Shown: positions 51,750 to 60,806, numbered from the stretch's first letter. The stretch: DNA of 64,000 nt from Sphingopyxis terrae subsp. terrae NBRC 15098 (GCF_001610975.1 NZ_CP013342.1:620001-684000); one strand, 5' to 3'. Notes: generated from the letters alone by a model not told the origin. Numbers and translations: made by a program.

Positions 51750-53705
51750 ATGGATTTTCGCGAGACCGAACGGGTGGAGACAAGCGACGTGGCGACGGTG
51801 GAACTGACAAAGAATGACGCTCCGGCAGCGCCCGAATCGGGTGCCGAATCAAAGGCTGCGGCACCCGCCGCAAAGCTCAACGATTCGTCGGAGCCCAAGG
51901 TGCATGCGCGCCGATTCGAGGTCGTCACTGATTCGTCGCGCGATTCGCTGCTGACCGATTTCGGCAAGGAAACCTTGCAGGACCGTTATCTGCTCCCCGG
52001 CGAATCCTATCAGGATCTCTTTGCCCGCGTCGCCTCGGCCTATGCCGATGATGCCGAGCATGCGCAGCGCCTCTACGACTATATCTCGAAGCTGTGGTTC
52101 ATGCCCGCGACCCCCGTTCTTTCGAACGGCGGCACCGGCCGCGGCCTGCCGATCAGCTGCTACCTCAATTCGGTCGACGACAGCCTCGAAGGGATCGTCG
52201 GCACTTGGAACGAGAATGTCTGGCTCGCGTCGCGCGGCGGCGGCATCGGCACCTATTGGGGCGCGGTGCGCGGCATCGGTGAACCCGTGGGCCTCAACGG
52301 CAAGACCAGCGGTATCATCCCCTTCGTCCGCGTGATGGACTCGCTCACCCTCGCCATCTCGCAGGGCAGCCTTCGCCGCGGCTCGGCCGCCTGCTATCTC
52401 GACATCTCGCACCCCGAGATCGAGGAGTTCCTCGAGGTCCGCAAGCCGTCGGGCGACTTCAACCGCAAGGCGCTGAACCTCCACCACGGCGTCCTCATCA
52501 CCGACGAATTCATGGAAGCGGTGCGCGACGGCAAGGAATTCAACCTCCGCTCGCCCAAGGACCAGAGCGTCCGCGGCACCGTCGACGCGCGCAGCCTGTT
52601 CCAGAAGCTCGTCGAGACGCGCCTCGCGACGGGCGAGCCCTACATCATCTTCATCGACCAGGTGAACCGCATGATGCCCAAGCATCATCGCGATCTCGGG
52701 CTCAAGGTGTCGACCTCGAACCTCTGCTCGGAAATCACGCTGCCGACGGGCCGCGACCATCTCGGCAACGATCGCACCGCGGTCTGCTGCCTCTCGTCGC
52801 TCAACCTCGAAACCTGGGACGAGTGGAACGGCGACAAGCGCTTCATCGAAGATGTCATGCGCATGCTCGACAATGTCCTCCAAGACTATATCGACCGCGC
52901 GCCGCCCGAAATGGCGCGCGCCAAATATAGCGCCAGCCGCGAACGCTCGGTCGGCCTCGGCGTCATGGGCTTCCACAGCTTCCTCCAGGCGCGCGGCCTG
53001 CCGTTCGAGGGGGCGATGGCGAAGTCGTCGAACCTGCGTATCTTCAAGCATATCCGCGCGCAGGTCGATCAGGCGTCGATGCTGCTCGCCAACGAGCGCG
53101 GCCCCTGCCCCGACGCCGCCGACCAGGGCGTGATGGAGCGTTTTTCGTGCAAGATGGCGATCGCGCCGACCGCGTCGATCAGCATCATCTGCGGCGGCAC
53201 CAGCGCGTGTATCGAGCCGATCCCGGCGAACATCTACACGCATAAGACGCTCTCGGGCAGCTTCTCGATCCGCAACCCGCACCTCGAAGCCCTGCTCGTC
53301 GACAAGGCGAAGAACAGCGACAATATCTGGAACTCGATCCTCGAGCGCGGCGGCAGCGTCCAGCACCTCGACTTCCTGACGCAGGACGAAAAGGATGTGT
53401 TCAAGACGAGCTTCGAGATCGACCAGCGCTGGCTGCTCGAACTCGCCGCCGACCGCACGCCCTATATCGACCAGGCGGCGTCGCTGAACCTGTTCATCCC
53501 GGCGGACGTCGAGAAATGGGATCTGCTCATGCTCCACTACCGCGCGTGGGAACTCGGCATCAAATCGCTCTATTATCTCCGCTCGAAATCGGTCCAGCGC
53601 GCCGGCTTCGCGGGCGGGGTCGAGGCCGACAACACGCCCGAGGCGGCGAAGTTCGAGCTTTCGGCCGAGAGCACCGATTATGACGAGTGTCTGGCCTGCC
53701 AATAA
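51750..53705 (+). CDS. nrdA: Ribonucleoside-diphosphate reductase, alpha subunit (no ATP-cone)
   Basis: 651-aa catalytic subunit of class I ribonucleotide reductase. Active-site residues are present: first redox Cys in LPISCYLNS, Asn-Cys-Glu in TSNLCSEITLP, second redox Cys in AVCCLSSLNL, paired tyrosines in KSLYYLRSKS, and the C-terminal reducing pair in DECLACQ. The ~90-residue N-terminal ATP-cone of E. coli NrdA is absent; residues 1-50 are an Ala/Glu-rich extension. Overall dATP inhibition is therefore not expected through NrdA. nrdB lies two genes downstream. Confidence 0.95.
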   Translation: MDFRETERVETSDVATVELTKNDAPAAPESGAESKAAAPAAKLNDSSEPKVHARRFEVVTDSSRDSLLTDFGKETLQDRYLLPGESYQDLFARVASAYADDAEHAQRLYDYISKLWFMPATPVLSNGGTGRGLPISCYLNSVDDSLEGIVGTWNENVWLASRGGGIGTYWGAVRGIGEPVGLNGKTSGIIPFVRVMDSLTLAISQGSLRRGSAACYLDISHPEIEEFLEVRKPSGDFNRKALNLHHGVLITDEFMEAVRDGKEFNLRSPKDQSVRGTVDARSLFQKLVETRLATGEPYIIFIDQVNRMMPKHHRDLGLKVSTSNLCSEITLPTGRDHLGNDRTAVCCLSSLNLETWDEWNGDKRFIEDVMRMLDNVLQDYIDRAPPEMARAKYSASRERSVGLGVMGFHSFLQARGLPFEGAMAKSSNLRIFKHIRAQVDQASMLLANERGPCPDAADQGVMERFSCKMAIAPTASISIICGGTSACIEPIPANIYTHKTLSGSFSIRNPHLEALLVDKAKNSDNIWNSILERGGSVQHLDFLTQDEKDVFKTSFEIDQRWLLELAADRTPYIDQAASLNLFIPADVEKWDLLMLHYRAWELGIKSLYYLRSKSVQRAGFAGGVEADNTPEAAKFELSAESTDYDECLACQ

Positions 53706-53717
53706 GGATCTAACCCC

Positions 53718-54107
53718 ATGAACAAGAATGCGGGTTGTACCCTCGCGGCGGTCGGAGCAGCGATCATTCTACTGCTCGTCTTCCTGATCGGCTATCCGCA
53801 GTATCGCGTCTATTCGCAACGCCTGGCGGGCGAGGCGGCGCTAGCCGAGGCGCAATCCTCGCGCCAAGTCGCAATACTTGAAGCTCGCGCAAAAAAGGAA
53901 AGCGCCATCTCGCTCGCCGATGCTGAGGTTATTCGTGCCAAGGGCGCCGCTCAGGCCAACGCTATCCTGCAGAACAGCCTTGGTGGCCCCGAGGGGTATC
54001 TGCGCTACCTTCAAATTCAGGCGCTCGAAGGGACCAAGGCCAGCCTGATCTATGTTCCGACCGAGGCGGGTTTGCCCGTCACCGAGTCACGTCGTCTTGA
54101 CCAATAA
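53718..54107 (+). CDS. Small membrane protein with SPFH-like helix, between nrdA and nrdB
   Basis: 129 aa. One transmembrane helix (~residues 8-27) is followed by a long Ala/Glu coiled coil (QVAILEARAKKESAISLADAEVIRAKGAAQANAI) and LGGPEGYLRYLQIQALEGTKASLIYVPTEAGLP. The latter resembles the C-terminal part of prohibitin/SPFH proteins without the SPFH head. It lies 12 bases after nrdA and 31 bases before nrdB, so it is co-transcribed with them. Function unknown. Confidence 0.8.
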   Translation: MNKNAGCTLAAVGAAIILLLVFLIGYPQYRVYSQRLAGEAALAEAQSSRQVAILEARAKKESAISLADAEVIRAKGAAQANAILQNSLGGPEGYLRYLQIQALEGTKASLIYVPTEAGLPVTESRRLDQ

Positions 54108-54138
54108 TCACACGCCATTCTGATCCGAGGAAACGCCG

Positions 54139-55200
54139 ATGCCATTGCTCGAAGCCCGCAAAACCTACAAGCCCTTCGAATATCCCTGGGCCTATGATTT
54201 CTGGAAGCGCCAGCAGCAGATCCACTGGATGCCCGAGGAAGTGCCGCTGGGCGAGGATTGCCGCGACTGGGCGCAGAAGATCAGCGACCATGAACGCAAT
54301 CTGCTCACCCAGATCTTCCGCTTCTTCACCCAGGCCGATGTCGAGGTGCAGGATTGCTACCACGACAAGTACGGCCGCGTGTTCAAGCCGACCGAGGTCA
54401 AGATGATGCTGACCGCGTTCAGCAACATGGAAACCGTTCACATCGCCGCTTATTCGCACCTGCTCGACACGATCGGCATGCCCGAAAGCGAATATGGCAT
54501 GTTCCTCGAATATGACGAGATGCGCGCCAAGCACGACTATCTCGGCACCTTCGGCGTCGACAGCGACGAGGATATTGCGCGCACGCTCGCGATGTTCGGC
54601 GGCTTTACCGAGGGGCTGCAGCTGTTCGCCAGCTTCGCGATGCTGATGAACTTCCCGCGCTTCAACAAGATGAAGGGCATGGGCCAGATCGTCAGCTGGT
54701 CGGTGCGCGACGAAAGCCTGCACTGCGAAGGCATCACGCGCCTGTTCCACGCCTTCGTCAAGGAACGCGACTGCCTGACCAAGACGGTGAAGGAAGACAT
54801 CATCGATTGCTGCCAGAAGACCGTGCGGCTCGAGGATGCGTTCATCGACCTTGCCTTCGAACAGGGCCCGGTTCCCGGCATGACGCCCAAAGAGATCAAG
54901 CGCTACATCCGCTACATCGCCGACTGGCGCCTGGGACAGCTCGGTTTCCAGCCGATCTACATGATCGACGAACACCCGCTGCCCTGGCTCGCCCCGCTGC
55001 TGAACGGCGTCGAGCATGCCAATTTCTTCGAAACGCGCGCCACCGAATATTCGAAGGCCGCGACGCGCGGCGACTGGAACACCGTGTGGACCAGCTTCGA
55101 CAGCCGCAAGAAGGCCAAGGCGAACGACGACCCGGCCGCCGCGAGCAGTGACGATGGCGGCGACGACATGTTCAAACAGGCCGGCATCGCCGCGGAGTAA
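54139..55200 (+). CDS. nrdB: Ribonucleoside-diphosphate reductase, beta subunit
   Basis: 353-aa radical-generating subunit. Metal ligands and radical site: Asp67 region (FTQADVEVQD), then Glu98, His101 and Tyr105 in METVHIAAY, a later Glu in TEGLQLFASFA, and Glu/His in SWSVRDESLHCEG. Tyr105 is in the position of the stable tyrosyl radical of class Ia/Ib enzymes. No ATP-cone at its N-terminus. Start has CCGAGGAAACGCCG upstream. Confidence 0.95.
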   Translation: MPLLEARKTYKPFEYPWAYDFWKRQQQIHWMPEEVPLGEDCRDWAQKISDHERNLLTQIFRFFTQADVEVQDCYHDKYGRVFKPTEVKMMLTAFSNMETVHIAAYSHLLDTIGMPESEYGMFLEYDEMRAKHDYLGTFGVDSDEDIARTLAMFGGFTEGLQLFASFAMLMNFPRFNKMKGMGQIVSWSVRDESLHCEGITRLFHAFVKERDCLTKTVKEDIIDCCQKTVRLEDAFIDLAFEQGPVPGMTPKEIKRYIRYIADWRLGQLGFQPIYMIDEHPLPWLAPLLNGVEHANFFETRATEYSKAATRGDWNTVWTSFDSRKKAKANDDPAAASSDDGGDDMFKQAGIAAE

Positions 55201-55336
55201 CCAACGAACCCCTCTCCTTCAGAGCCTGCCCCGACGCAGGCCGGGGGGAAGAGCAGCGAAGCTTGCCGGCTTGCTGGCTTGACGAAGCGGGGTGGGCCAC
55301 ACGGCCCGAAACGATAATCGAAAAGAGAAGTCGCAA

Positions 55337-55567
55337 ATGACCGACAAGAAAAAACTGAAATTGCTGATCCTCAGCCAGCCGCAACGCGCCTGCCTGGAGG
55401 GTCTGTCGAACCGCCGCCCCCAACTCCTCACCGACCCCGTCCGCGACGAACTCGTCGAGCTGGGTCTGGTGGCGCAACAGGGCGCGAAATGGACGCTGAC
55501 CCCGACGGGCAAGAAGGTGCTGGCGGCGGGGTCGAACCGGCGGAACAAGGGCGGGTTTTCGGTTTGA
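55337..55567 (+). CDS. Small basic protein, possible winged-helix
   Basis: 76 aa from ATG 55337. KLKLLILSQPQRACLEGLSN, LLTDPVRDELVELGLVAQQGAKWTLTPTGKKVL suggests a winged-helix-like fold (LTPTGKKVL is reminiscent of the wing of MarR/HTH proteins). Unknown function. Follows nrdB by 136 bases, which contain GC-rich inverted repeats but no gene. Confidence 0.6.
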   Translation: MTDKKKLKLLILSQPQRACLEGLSNRRPQLLTDPVRDELVELGLVAQQGAKWTLTPTGKKVLAAGSNRRNKGGFSV

Positions 55568-55720
55568 TCCGAAACCTGCGACGGTTATTGCGGCAGACAT
55601 GACATTATAGCCGACGCAATGGCCCATGGATGCCGGATCAAGTCCGGAATGACGATGGGGAGGAAGCCAGACCGCTTAGCGTCTTCGTGTGAAATCCGAA
55701 AGGCCCGCCCCCGGCCACCC

Positions 55721-56227
55721 TCAATTCACCGTGACCCCGCTCGGCACCGCTTTCACCCCCGCCGCCGCGAACAGCACGCCACCGCGCACCGCTTCGGGGG
55801 AGCCTTCGAGCAGCGGCAGCTTCACCAGCTCGCGCGTTGTCTCGCTGTCGTCGTCTACGACCAGCCGCAGCGAGGCGATGCCGATGTCACTGCGTTCAAC
55901 AACCACATCGCGGATTGTCGCCAGAGGCCACGACAGGCTGTTGCCGCGATAGAGGCGCATACCGTCGTGAAAGATCCAGGCGTCGCGCTGGCGCCACAGG
56001 CGGAAACAGGTCGACAGGCCGATCGCCGCGGCGATCATCGCCGTCGTCGCCACCGCATCGCCGAAGACCAGGTTCCGCAGCATCGCGCCCATGCCGTCGC
56101 CGCGCACCGGCTCCGCCTGCCCCAGCGCCAGCGCCGCCAATATCAGCGCGCAAACGATCGCCCCCGCCAGCAGCGGTTTGGGCTTCAGCCGCGCGATCAC
56201 GACGATCCTTCTGTCCCCATTGCTCAT
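55721..56227 (-). CDS. Membrane protein with PH-like cytosolic domain
   Basis: 168 aa from ATG 56227. Two hydrophobic segments (~residues 17-38 and 58-78) are followed by WIFHDGMRLYRGNSLSWPLATIRDVVVERS, a pattern seen in bacterial PH-like membrane proteins. No defined role. The preceding long frame to 56674 runs through the intergenic repeat and is not credible. Confidence 0.65.
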   Translation of the reverse strand: MSNGDRRIVVIARLKPKPLLAGAIVCALILAALALGQAEPVRGDGMGAMLRNLVFGDAVATTAMIAAAIGLSTCFRLWRQRDAWIFHDGMRLYRGNSLSWPLATIRDVVVERSDIGIASLRLVVDDDSETTRELVKLPLLEGSPEAVRGGVLFAAAGVKAVPSGVTVN

Positions 56228-56359
56228 CAACCGCACAAATAGGGACAGCTGCGCCCCGACGCCAGCCCCGCCAGCGCAACCCCGCCGCTTCCCGTTTCCA
56301 CGCCCCCGGCCCCGTGATCCCAGGCGAAGGCCGGGGCACACAGCAACAGTCCCACCCGA

Positions 56360-56405
56360 TCCTCCCTTTGGCGAAGCCATGGGGAGGTGGCAGCCCGCAA
56401 GGGCT
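56360..56405. repeat. Tandem hairpin repeat of a second family
   Basis: CTCCC-TTTGGCGAAGCCAT-GGGGAG and AGCCC-GCA-AGGGCT hairpins follow each other, with a nested GGC/GCC pair. It lies in the 314-bp gap between the divergent genes at 56227 and 56542; the rest of that gap shows nothing definite. Only one copy is in the window, so dispersal is not proven here. Confidence 0.45.
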
Positions 56406-56541
56406 GACGGAGCAGCCGCTGGCGCTGCGCGCCGTCTGCGATTCTCCATCGCTGCGCGGCAGGGGGGATCGCGTACACGCCGCTTGCGCCCCGCCGAGTC
56501 CAGCCGTATTATACAAACAACACAGCAAGGAGCTTCGACCC

Positions 56542-57111
56542 ATGTCCCTCGCCCTTCTCCTCGCCGCCGCACTGGCGCCCGCGCCGCAGGCCCCACCTGC
56601 ACCCCCGCCCGCCGTCGCTGCGCAGTCCGCGCCGATGCCGACCGGCGCCGCGCTCGACGCGGCGATTGCGGCAAACGATGCGCGGCTGTTCTGGGCGGTG
56701 TTCGAAGGCTGCGATCCCGCCGCGCTGCCCGATCTGCTCACCCCGGATTACCGGATGCTCCACGACAAGGACGGGCTGGCTATCGCCGACCGCGCCGATT
56801 TCGTCGCGGGGATGGAGAAAAATTGCGCCGCACGCGCGCCCGGCGGTGCGCAGGCGGGCTATCGCAACCGCCGCCTGCTCGTCCCCGGATCGCGCGTCAT
56901 CCGCGCGCTCGGCGACTGGGGCGCACTCGAAGAGGCGGCGCATGTCTTCTTCGAATGGAATGCCAAGGACGCGCGCTGGGACATGGTCGGCGGCGCGCGC
57001 TACATGCACGTCTGGCAATGGATGCCCGCCGAAGGCCGCTTCCGCCTGTCGGAAAGCCTGAGCTACGACCACGGCGCGGCTGCCCCCTATCCCCCGACCG
57101 CGGCCGACTGA
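56542..57111 (+). CDS. Exported DUF4440/NTF2-like protein
   Basis: 189 aa from ATG 56542 (AAGGAG upstream). Ala/Pro-rich signal region, then LDAAIAANDARLFWAVFEGCDPAALPDLLTPDYRMLHDKDG, typical of the cone-shaped NTF2-like DUF4440 fold. It continues WDMVGGARYMHVWQW. Probably periplasmic; ligand unknown. Confidence 0.8.
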   Translation: MSLALLLAAALAPAPQAPPAPPPAVAAQSAPMPTGAALDAAIAANDARLFWAVFEGCDPAALPDLLTPDYRMLHDKDGLAIADRADFVAGMEKNCAARAPGGAQAGYRNRRLLVPGSRVIRALGDWGALEEAAHVFFEWNAKDARWDMVGGARYMHVWQWMPAEGRFRLSESLSYDHGAAAPYPPTAAD

Positions 57112-57231
57112 TCCGTCGTTCTTCCGAATCCGGGACCGCGCGCCGCCAGCCGGTCCGCCCCGCCCGCGGGGTGAGCGGTGCGCAGGCGGGCCGCCGCCAT
57201 GCTATGCTGCGCGCCTGAAAGGAGAAAGCCC

Positions 57232-57381
57232 ATGCAACCCGTGACCGAAGGCGACCGTCGCAAGGAACTCGGCACTCTCCTCCGCCAGATCGCGGCGCAT
57301 CCCGAACGCGACTGGAGCGCGGCTCGGCGGCGGATCGCGACGCTCAACAAGCTGATCGCGCGGCGGCCCACCCCCGCCTGA
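57232..57381 (+). CDS. 49-aa basic helical protein
   Basis: ATG 57232 follows AAAGGAG at good spacing. The product (RRKELGTLLRQIAAHPERDW ... ARRRIATLNKLIA) is basic and helical without a membrane segment. No family recognised. Confidence 0.5.
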   Translation: MQPVTEGDRRKELGTLLRQIAAHPERDWSAARRRIATLNKLIARRPTPA

Positions 57382-57519
57382 TCGCTCCGTCGCGCGCGCC
57401 GGTCGATCCGCCGCCCGTGCGGCAACGAACGCCCGGCGCGCCGGTTTGTCGTCGGCAAGGCCGTCCATCTCCCCTTCCCCCCTCCGGGCGGCCTTGATCG
57501 GACAATAAGGAGAAACCCG

Positions 57520-57972
57520 ATGCGCAAGACCGTTATGACGCTCGCCGCTAGTGCCGCGATCGTCGCCGTTCCCGCCGTCGCGCAGGTCGGCCTTGGCGGC
57601 GCGGCCAATGTCAACGCGGGCGCCGCACTCGATCCCGCGACCACCGTCGGCGGCGTGACCGACCGCGTCGGCCAGACGGTCGCCAGCGTCGATGGCGCCG
57701 CGAACGATGCGGTCGATTCGGCGAAGCTGACGCTCGCAACGCGCGAACAGGTGCGCGCCGGTGCACAGGTGACCGACGCCAAGGGCGCGAGCATCGGCAC
57801 GGTGCAGGGTATCGACGGCGACAATGCGATCGTCGTCGACGGCGGCAAGCTCTACAATGTCCCGCTTTCGGCGCTCTACAGCCAGGCCGACAGCGTGACC
57901 GGGCCGCTGGTGACGAAGCTGCCCAAGGCCGATCTGTCGGTCCGCGCGGCGGGTGCCGCAGAAGCGCGCTAA
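57520..57972 (+). CDS. Exported PRC-barrel-like hypothetical protein
   Basis: 150 aa. A signal peptide is cut after AVAQ (~residue 22), followed by an Ala/Gly/Asn/Val region. VRAGAQVTDAKGASIGTVQGIDGDNAIVVDGGKLYNVPLSALY resembles a PRC-barrel or DUF2171-type beta fold. AAGGAG precedes the ATG. Followed by a strong terminator at 58041. Confidence 0.72.
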   Translation: MRKTVMTLAASAAIVAVPAVAQVGLGGAANVNAGAALDPATTVGGVTDRVGQTVASVDGAANDAVDSAKLTLATREQVRAGAQVTDAKGASIGTVQGIDGDNAIVVDGGKLYNVPLSALYSQADSVTGPLVTKLPKADLSVRAAGAAEAR

Positions 57973-58040
57973 TACGCTGTCGGCCTTTCGGGGCCACAAT
58001 CGATGATCGCCGTCCCGTGGGTCGCGGGACGGCGACCGGA

Positions 58041-58074
58041 ACGGAGCCGGGCGATGTGCCCCGGCTCCGTTTTT
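58041..58074 (+). terminator. Rho-independent terminator
   Basis: ACGGAGCCGGG pairs with CCCGGCTCCGT (11 bp) and TTTTT follows. It ends the transcript of the exported protein gene at 57520. Confidence 0.92.
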
Positions 58075-58144
58075 GACTCAGCGCAATGCACGCCGGCGCA
58101 TTGGGGGTAAGATCGGCGGATTATCGAAGCAGGAGGAAGGCCCC

Positions 58145-58393
58145 ATGTCGCATACCCCCCACGAACTGGCCGACGCATTTCCCGACGATGCCGCGGCAAT
58201 CCACCGGCTCAAGGAAAGCGACGCACATTTTGCGGCGCTGGCGGAGCACTACCATGTCGTCAACCGCGCCATCCACCGCGCCGAGAGCGAAGTCGAGCCG
58301 GTGTCCGACGAACATGCCGAGGAACTGAAGCGGCAGCGGCTGGCGCTGCTCGACGAGATCGCCGCGATCATCGCGGCGGAGCAGACGACATGA
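58145..58393 (+). CDS. DUF465 (YdcH-like) protein
   Basis: 82-aa helical-hairpin protein. The motif HTPHELADAFP ... IHRLKESDAHFAALAEHYHVVNRAIHRAE followed by EELKRQRLALLDEIAAII is the DUF465 signature. Function unknown. Overlaps the next gene by 4 bases (ATGA), a coupled pair. Confidence 0.9.
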   Translation: MSHTPHELADAFPDDAAAIHRLKESDAHFAALAEHYHVVNRAIHRAESEVEPVSDEHAEELKRQRLALLDEIAAIIAAEQTT

Positions 58394-58731
58394 GCCGCGG
58401 CGGTGACAGCTTCGCCTCGGTGCGCACCGGGCTGATCCTGCGCCTCGCCGACCTCAGAGCGCGCGGGGCGCGGGTCGCCTCCGACCTTACCGCGCCGATC
58501 AGCGCCGACGCCGAAGATGCAGCGATCGAGCGCGAGGATGACGATGCGCTGGCGAGCGAGGATGCGCTGCTGGCGCGCCAAGTCGCGGCGGTGACGGCGG
58601 CGATCGCCCGCATCGACGAAGGGAGCTACGGCATCTGCACCAGCTGCGGCAAGGATATCGGCGAGGAACGGCTCGCCGCCAAGCCCGAGGCGGCGCTCTG
58701 CATCGAATGCGCGCGCAAGCTTTCGGCCTGA
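58390..58731 (+). CDS. TraR/DksA-type zinc finger protein
   Basis: 113 aa. A coiled coil of two helices is joined at an acidic tip (AIEREDDDALASEDALL), followed by a four-cysteine zinc finger: CTSCGKDIGEERLAAKPEAALCIEC. DksA-like proteins bind the RNA polymerase secondary channel. Regulation of transcription under stress is inferred. Confidence 0.88.
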   Translation: MSRGGDSFASVRTGLILRLADLRARGARVASDLTAPISADAEDAAIEREDDDALASEDALLARQVAAVTAAIARIDEGSYGICTSCGKDIGEERLAAKPEAALCIECARKLSA

Positions 58732-58828
58732 TGCGCACATGAAATGGCCCGCCCGGAGGCAGCTGGGCGGGCCAGTTTCGGTGCCGGGCGCCCGATTGCG
58801 TCCCGGCCATCTGTTATCGGGGTGTCGG

Positions 58829-59086
58829 TCAATCCGCCTCTTCGAACAAATCGGCCGCATTGGCGGCGGTCGCCGACAGGCGCACCGTATCGCCTTCGAC
58901 CGCGGCGACGAGGCCGGCGGGCAGATAATGGTGCCCGGCGCCTTCGCCATCTTCGGCCTGGGGGCTGTCGGCCTTGGTCAGCTTGATGCGTTCGCCATCG
59001 ACATGATCAACGGTACCGACATGGACGCCGTCGGCGCCGATGACGGCCATATGTTCCTTGATAGCGCTATGATCGTGTTCGGCCAT
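58829..59086 (-). CDS. DUF2171 family protein
   Basis: 85 aa from ATG 59086 (AAGGAG upstream). IKEHMAVIGADGVHVGTVDHVDGERIKLTKADS is the family hallmark (PRC-barrel relative), and HHYLPAGLVAAVEGDTVRLS follows. Cytosolic, function unknown, often stress-linked in proteobacteria. Confidence 0.85.
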   Translation of the reverse strand: MAEHDHSAIKEHMAVIGADGVHVGTVDHVDGERIKLTKADSPQAEDGEGAGHHYLPAGLVAAVEGDTVRLSATAANAADLFEEAD

Positions 59087-59240
59087 GGTTCTTCTCCTTG
59101 CCGCGCCGTCGCCAGCTGATCCGGCGGCCGCGACGGGGATGATACGCATGGGGCGCCGAGTCGGGTCCATCGGCTTGGACGAAGCGCTCCGAAACCGCGC
59201 CGGCTTTCCAAGCGGCGACACGCGGGCTAGCCTGGCCGCC

Positions 59241-59915
59241 ATGCGCTTCCCCCTTCTCCTCGCTGTTTTCGCCTGCCTCGCCACGCCGCTTCCCGCCGCC
59301 GCCTGCTCGCCCGCGCCAGGCTATGCGGTGCCGACCAACATGGAACTGACCGCCGAAGCCGAGTTGGTCCTCCTCGCCACCGTCACCGGCGGCACCCCGA
59401 TGGACGCGGCCGGCGCCCCCGACAACATGCGCCTCGACATCCGGCCGATCGCGGCGCTCAAGGGCAATCTTGCCGACGCGCCGAAGACGCTTCCGATCGC
59501 GCTCGCCACCGGCCGCTTCGCCACGCTCAGCAATCCCTACGAGCTCCAGCACGCCCATCCGCTCGCCTATATCGGCGGCTGCGTCCGCTACATGGTGCCG
59601 CTCGGCTCGCGCCTGCTTTTCTTCCTTGACCGCCACGATGGAGAATGGGGGCCGGCGGGCGGCCCCTTCTCGCGCTGGGCCGAAGATGTGCCCGGCGACG
59701 ACGCGCCGTGGCTTACCGCGGTGCGCTTTTACCTCGAGGTGATGGCGCTGCCTGAAGCCGAGCGCGCGGCGGCGCTGACCGATCGCCGCGATACGCTGCG
59801 CGCGCGCCGCGACGACCCCGTCGCGCAATTGCTGGCCGACGATCTCGACGCGCAGCTTGCAGGACCGAACAAGCCGCTGCGCGAGGCCTTACCCCCTGCG
59901 CCCGGCGGCGACTAG
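59241..59915 (+). CDS. Secreted hypothetical protein
   Basis: 224 aa from ATG 59241. Signal peptide ends at AAACS (~residue 22). The mature part has a CSPAPGY start and a second Cys in IGGCVRYMV, so one disulfide is possible. LVLLATVTGG ... LKG followed by YMVPLGSRLLFFLDR resembles a netrin/TIMP-like OB fold, uncertain. Overlaps the thermonuclease pseudogene's 3' end by 4 bases. Confidence 0.7.
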   Translation: MRFPLLLAVFACLATPLPAAACSPAPGYAVPTNMELTAEAELVLLATVTGGTPMDAAGAPDNMRLDIRPIAALKGNLADAPKTLPIALATGRFATLSNPYELQHAHPLAYIGGCVRYMVPLGSRLLFFLDRHDGEWGPAGGPFSRWAEDVPGDDAPWLTAVRFYLEVMALPEAERAAALTDRRDTLRARRDDPVAQLLADDLDAQLAGPNKPLREALPPAPGGD

Positions 59916-60541
59916 CACCACGGGCGCCGATACCCTTCCCACGGCCGCGCCAGCCCCGCATCGATGAGCACGCTGCCCACGCTCACCCCGTCGCGGGTGG
60001 CGATGCGCAGCTTGCGCCCGTAACGATCGCTGTCGCGTCCGTTTTCTTCGAGCCGGAAGGCCCCGGAATTGAGCCAATCGCGCAGCCGCTCGGTCGCCCG
60101 CGTCCCCAAACGCGCCTCCTGCGCGCAACGCGGCGGATGCGTCTCCGGGGTGTCGATGTCGGCGAGGCGGTATTTCTAGCCCTCGAACCAGAAGGTGTCG
60201 CCATCGACGACGCAATTGCGCCCGCCTCCGGTATGACAAAATCCGAAATGCGCCGAATGCGGTTCCGGCGCGGCAGTGGGCCATGACAGCTCGGCGTGGG
60301 CCGGCGCGGATGCCTGCATCTGCAAGCCGCCAAAGTTCCCGCAAAGGCTCCGGCTGCCGCCACCAGCACCCACATCCCCCCAGATCGGCGGGCGCGGATA
60401 CGGCGACGACACGAAGCGGAACGGATATCTGTCGGGTGCGGCATGCAGGCGAATTTGCCAGCGCAGGCATACCAAAGTAATGACGAGTGCGGTCCGAACC
60501 GCCAGCGACGACCGGCAGACGCCGCCACTGCGGCGCCACAT
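59912..60541 (-). pseudogene. Thermonuclease (SNase-like) family gene with an in-frame amber codon
   Basis: The upstream half encodes RNCVVDGDTFWFEG. A TAG (60178-60176) then interrupts the same frame, and KYRLADIDTPETHPPRCAQE ... RLRDWLNSGAFRLEENGRDSDRYGRKL continues to 59912. SNase proteins have VDGDTF(W/R)..G.KIRLADIDTPE without a break, so the TAG probably replaces a sense codon such as CAG. The true start is unclear; the ATG at 60541 overlaps the FNR-type site, and a signal-like hydrophobic stretch near the N-terminus may be genuine. Confidence 0.8.
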
Positions 60542-60554
60542 TGATCAGGATCAA
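60541..60554. promoter_or_regulatory. FNR/FixK-type binding site
   Basis: TTGATCAGGATCAA matches the consensus TTGAT-N4-ATCAA perfectly. It lies 59 bases before the 38-aa ORF, so a class II position (-41.5) would put the start of transcription near 60589. It implies oxygen-responsive expression of the genes that follow. Confidence 0.8.
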
Positions 60555-60613
60555 TGCCGCCGCGCCGCCGCTCATTCATGTCAGGGCTTCCGAACCACCA
60601 AGGAGCCCCAGAC

Positions 60614-60730
60614 ATGACCGATCCCTTGACCCAAACCCCCGTTCTTCTTTTCGCGCTGATGATGGTGAGCTTCATCGTCGTCGTCGGCGGCCTCGCGACG
60701 GCGGATATGATGCGCAAACGGCGCGATTGA
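60614..60730 (+). CDS. 38-aa single-helix membrane protein
   Basis: ATG 60614 has AAGGAG upstream. MTDPLTQTPVLLFALMMVSF is followed by IVVVGGLATADMMRKRRD. One transmembrane helix with positive-inside end. Sits between the FNR-type site and the DsrE-family gene (76 bases further). Small helices like this are common accessory subunits of respiratory complexes, but no specific partner is seen. Confidence 0.6.
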   Translation: MTDPLTQTPVLLFALMMVSFIVVVGGLATADMMRKRRD

Positions 60731-60806
60731 CGGGCTCGCGGGCTGGTGCAGCCTGAAGCGGAACGGTAGGCTGCGCCATCAATCCCGATCCGAGAGGAAC
60801 CTCACG

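Noticed and set aside
51560..51750. Possible cobalamin riboswitch before nrdA (GCCACCCGG and GGGAAGCAG pieces)
   Set aside because: The conserved core segments of the AdoCbl riboswitch are missing and class I reductase does not need B12.
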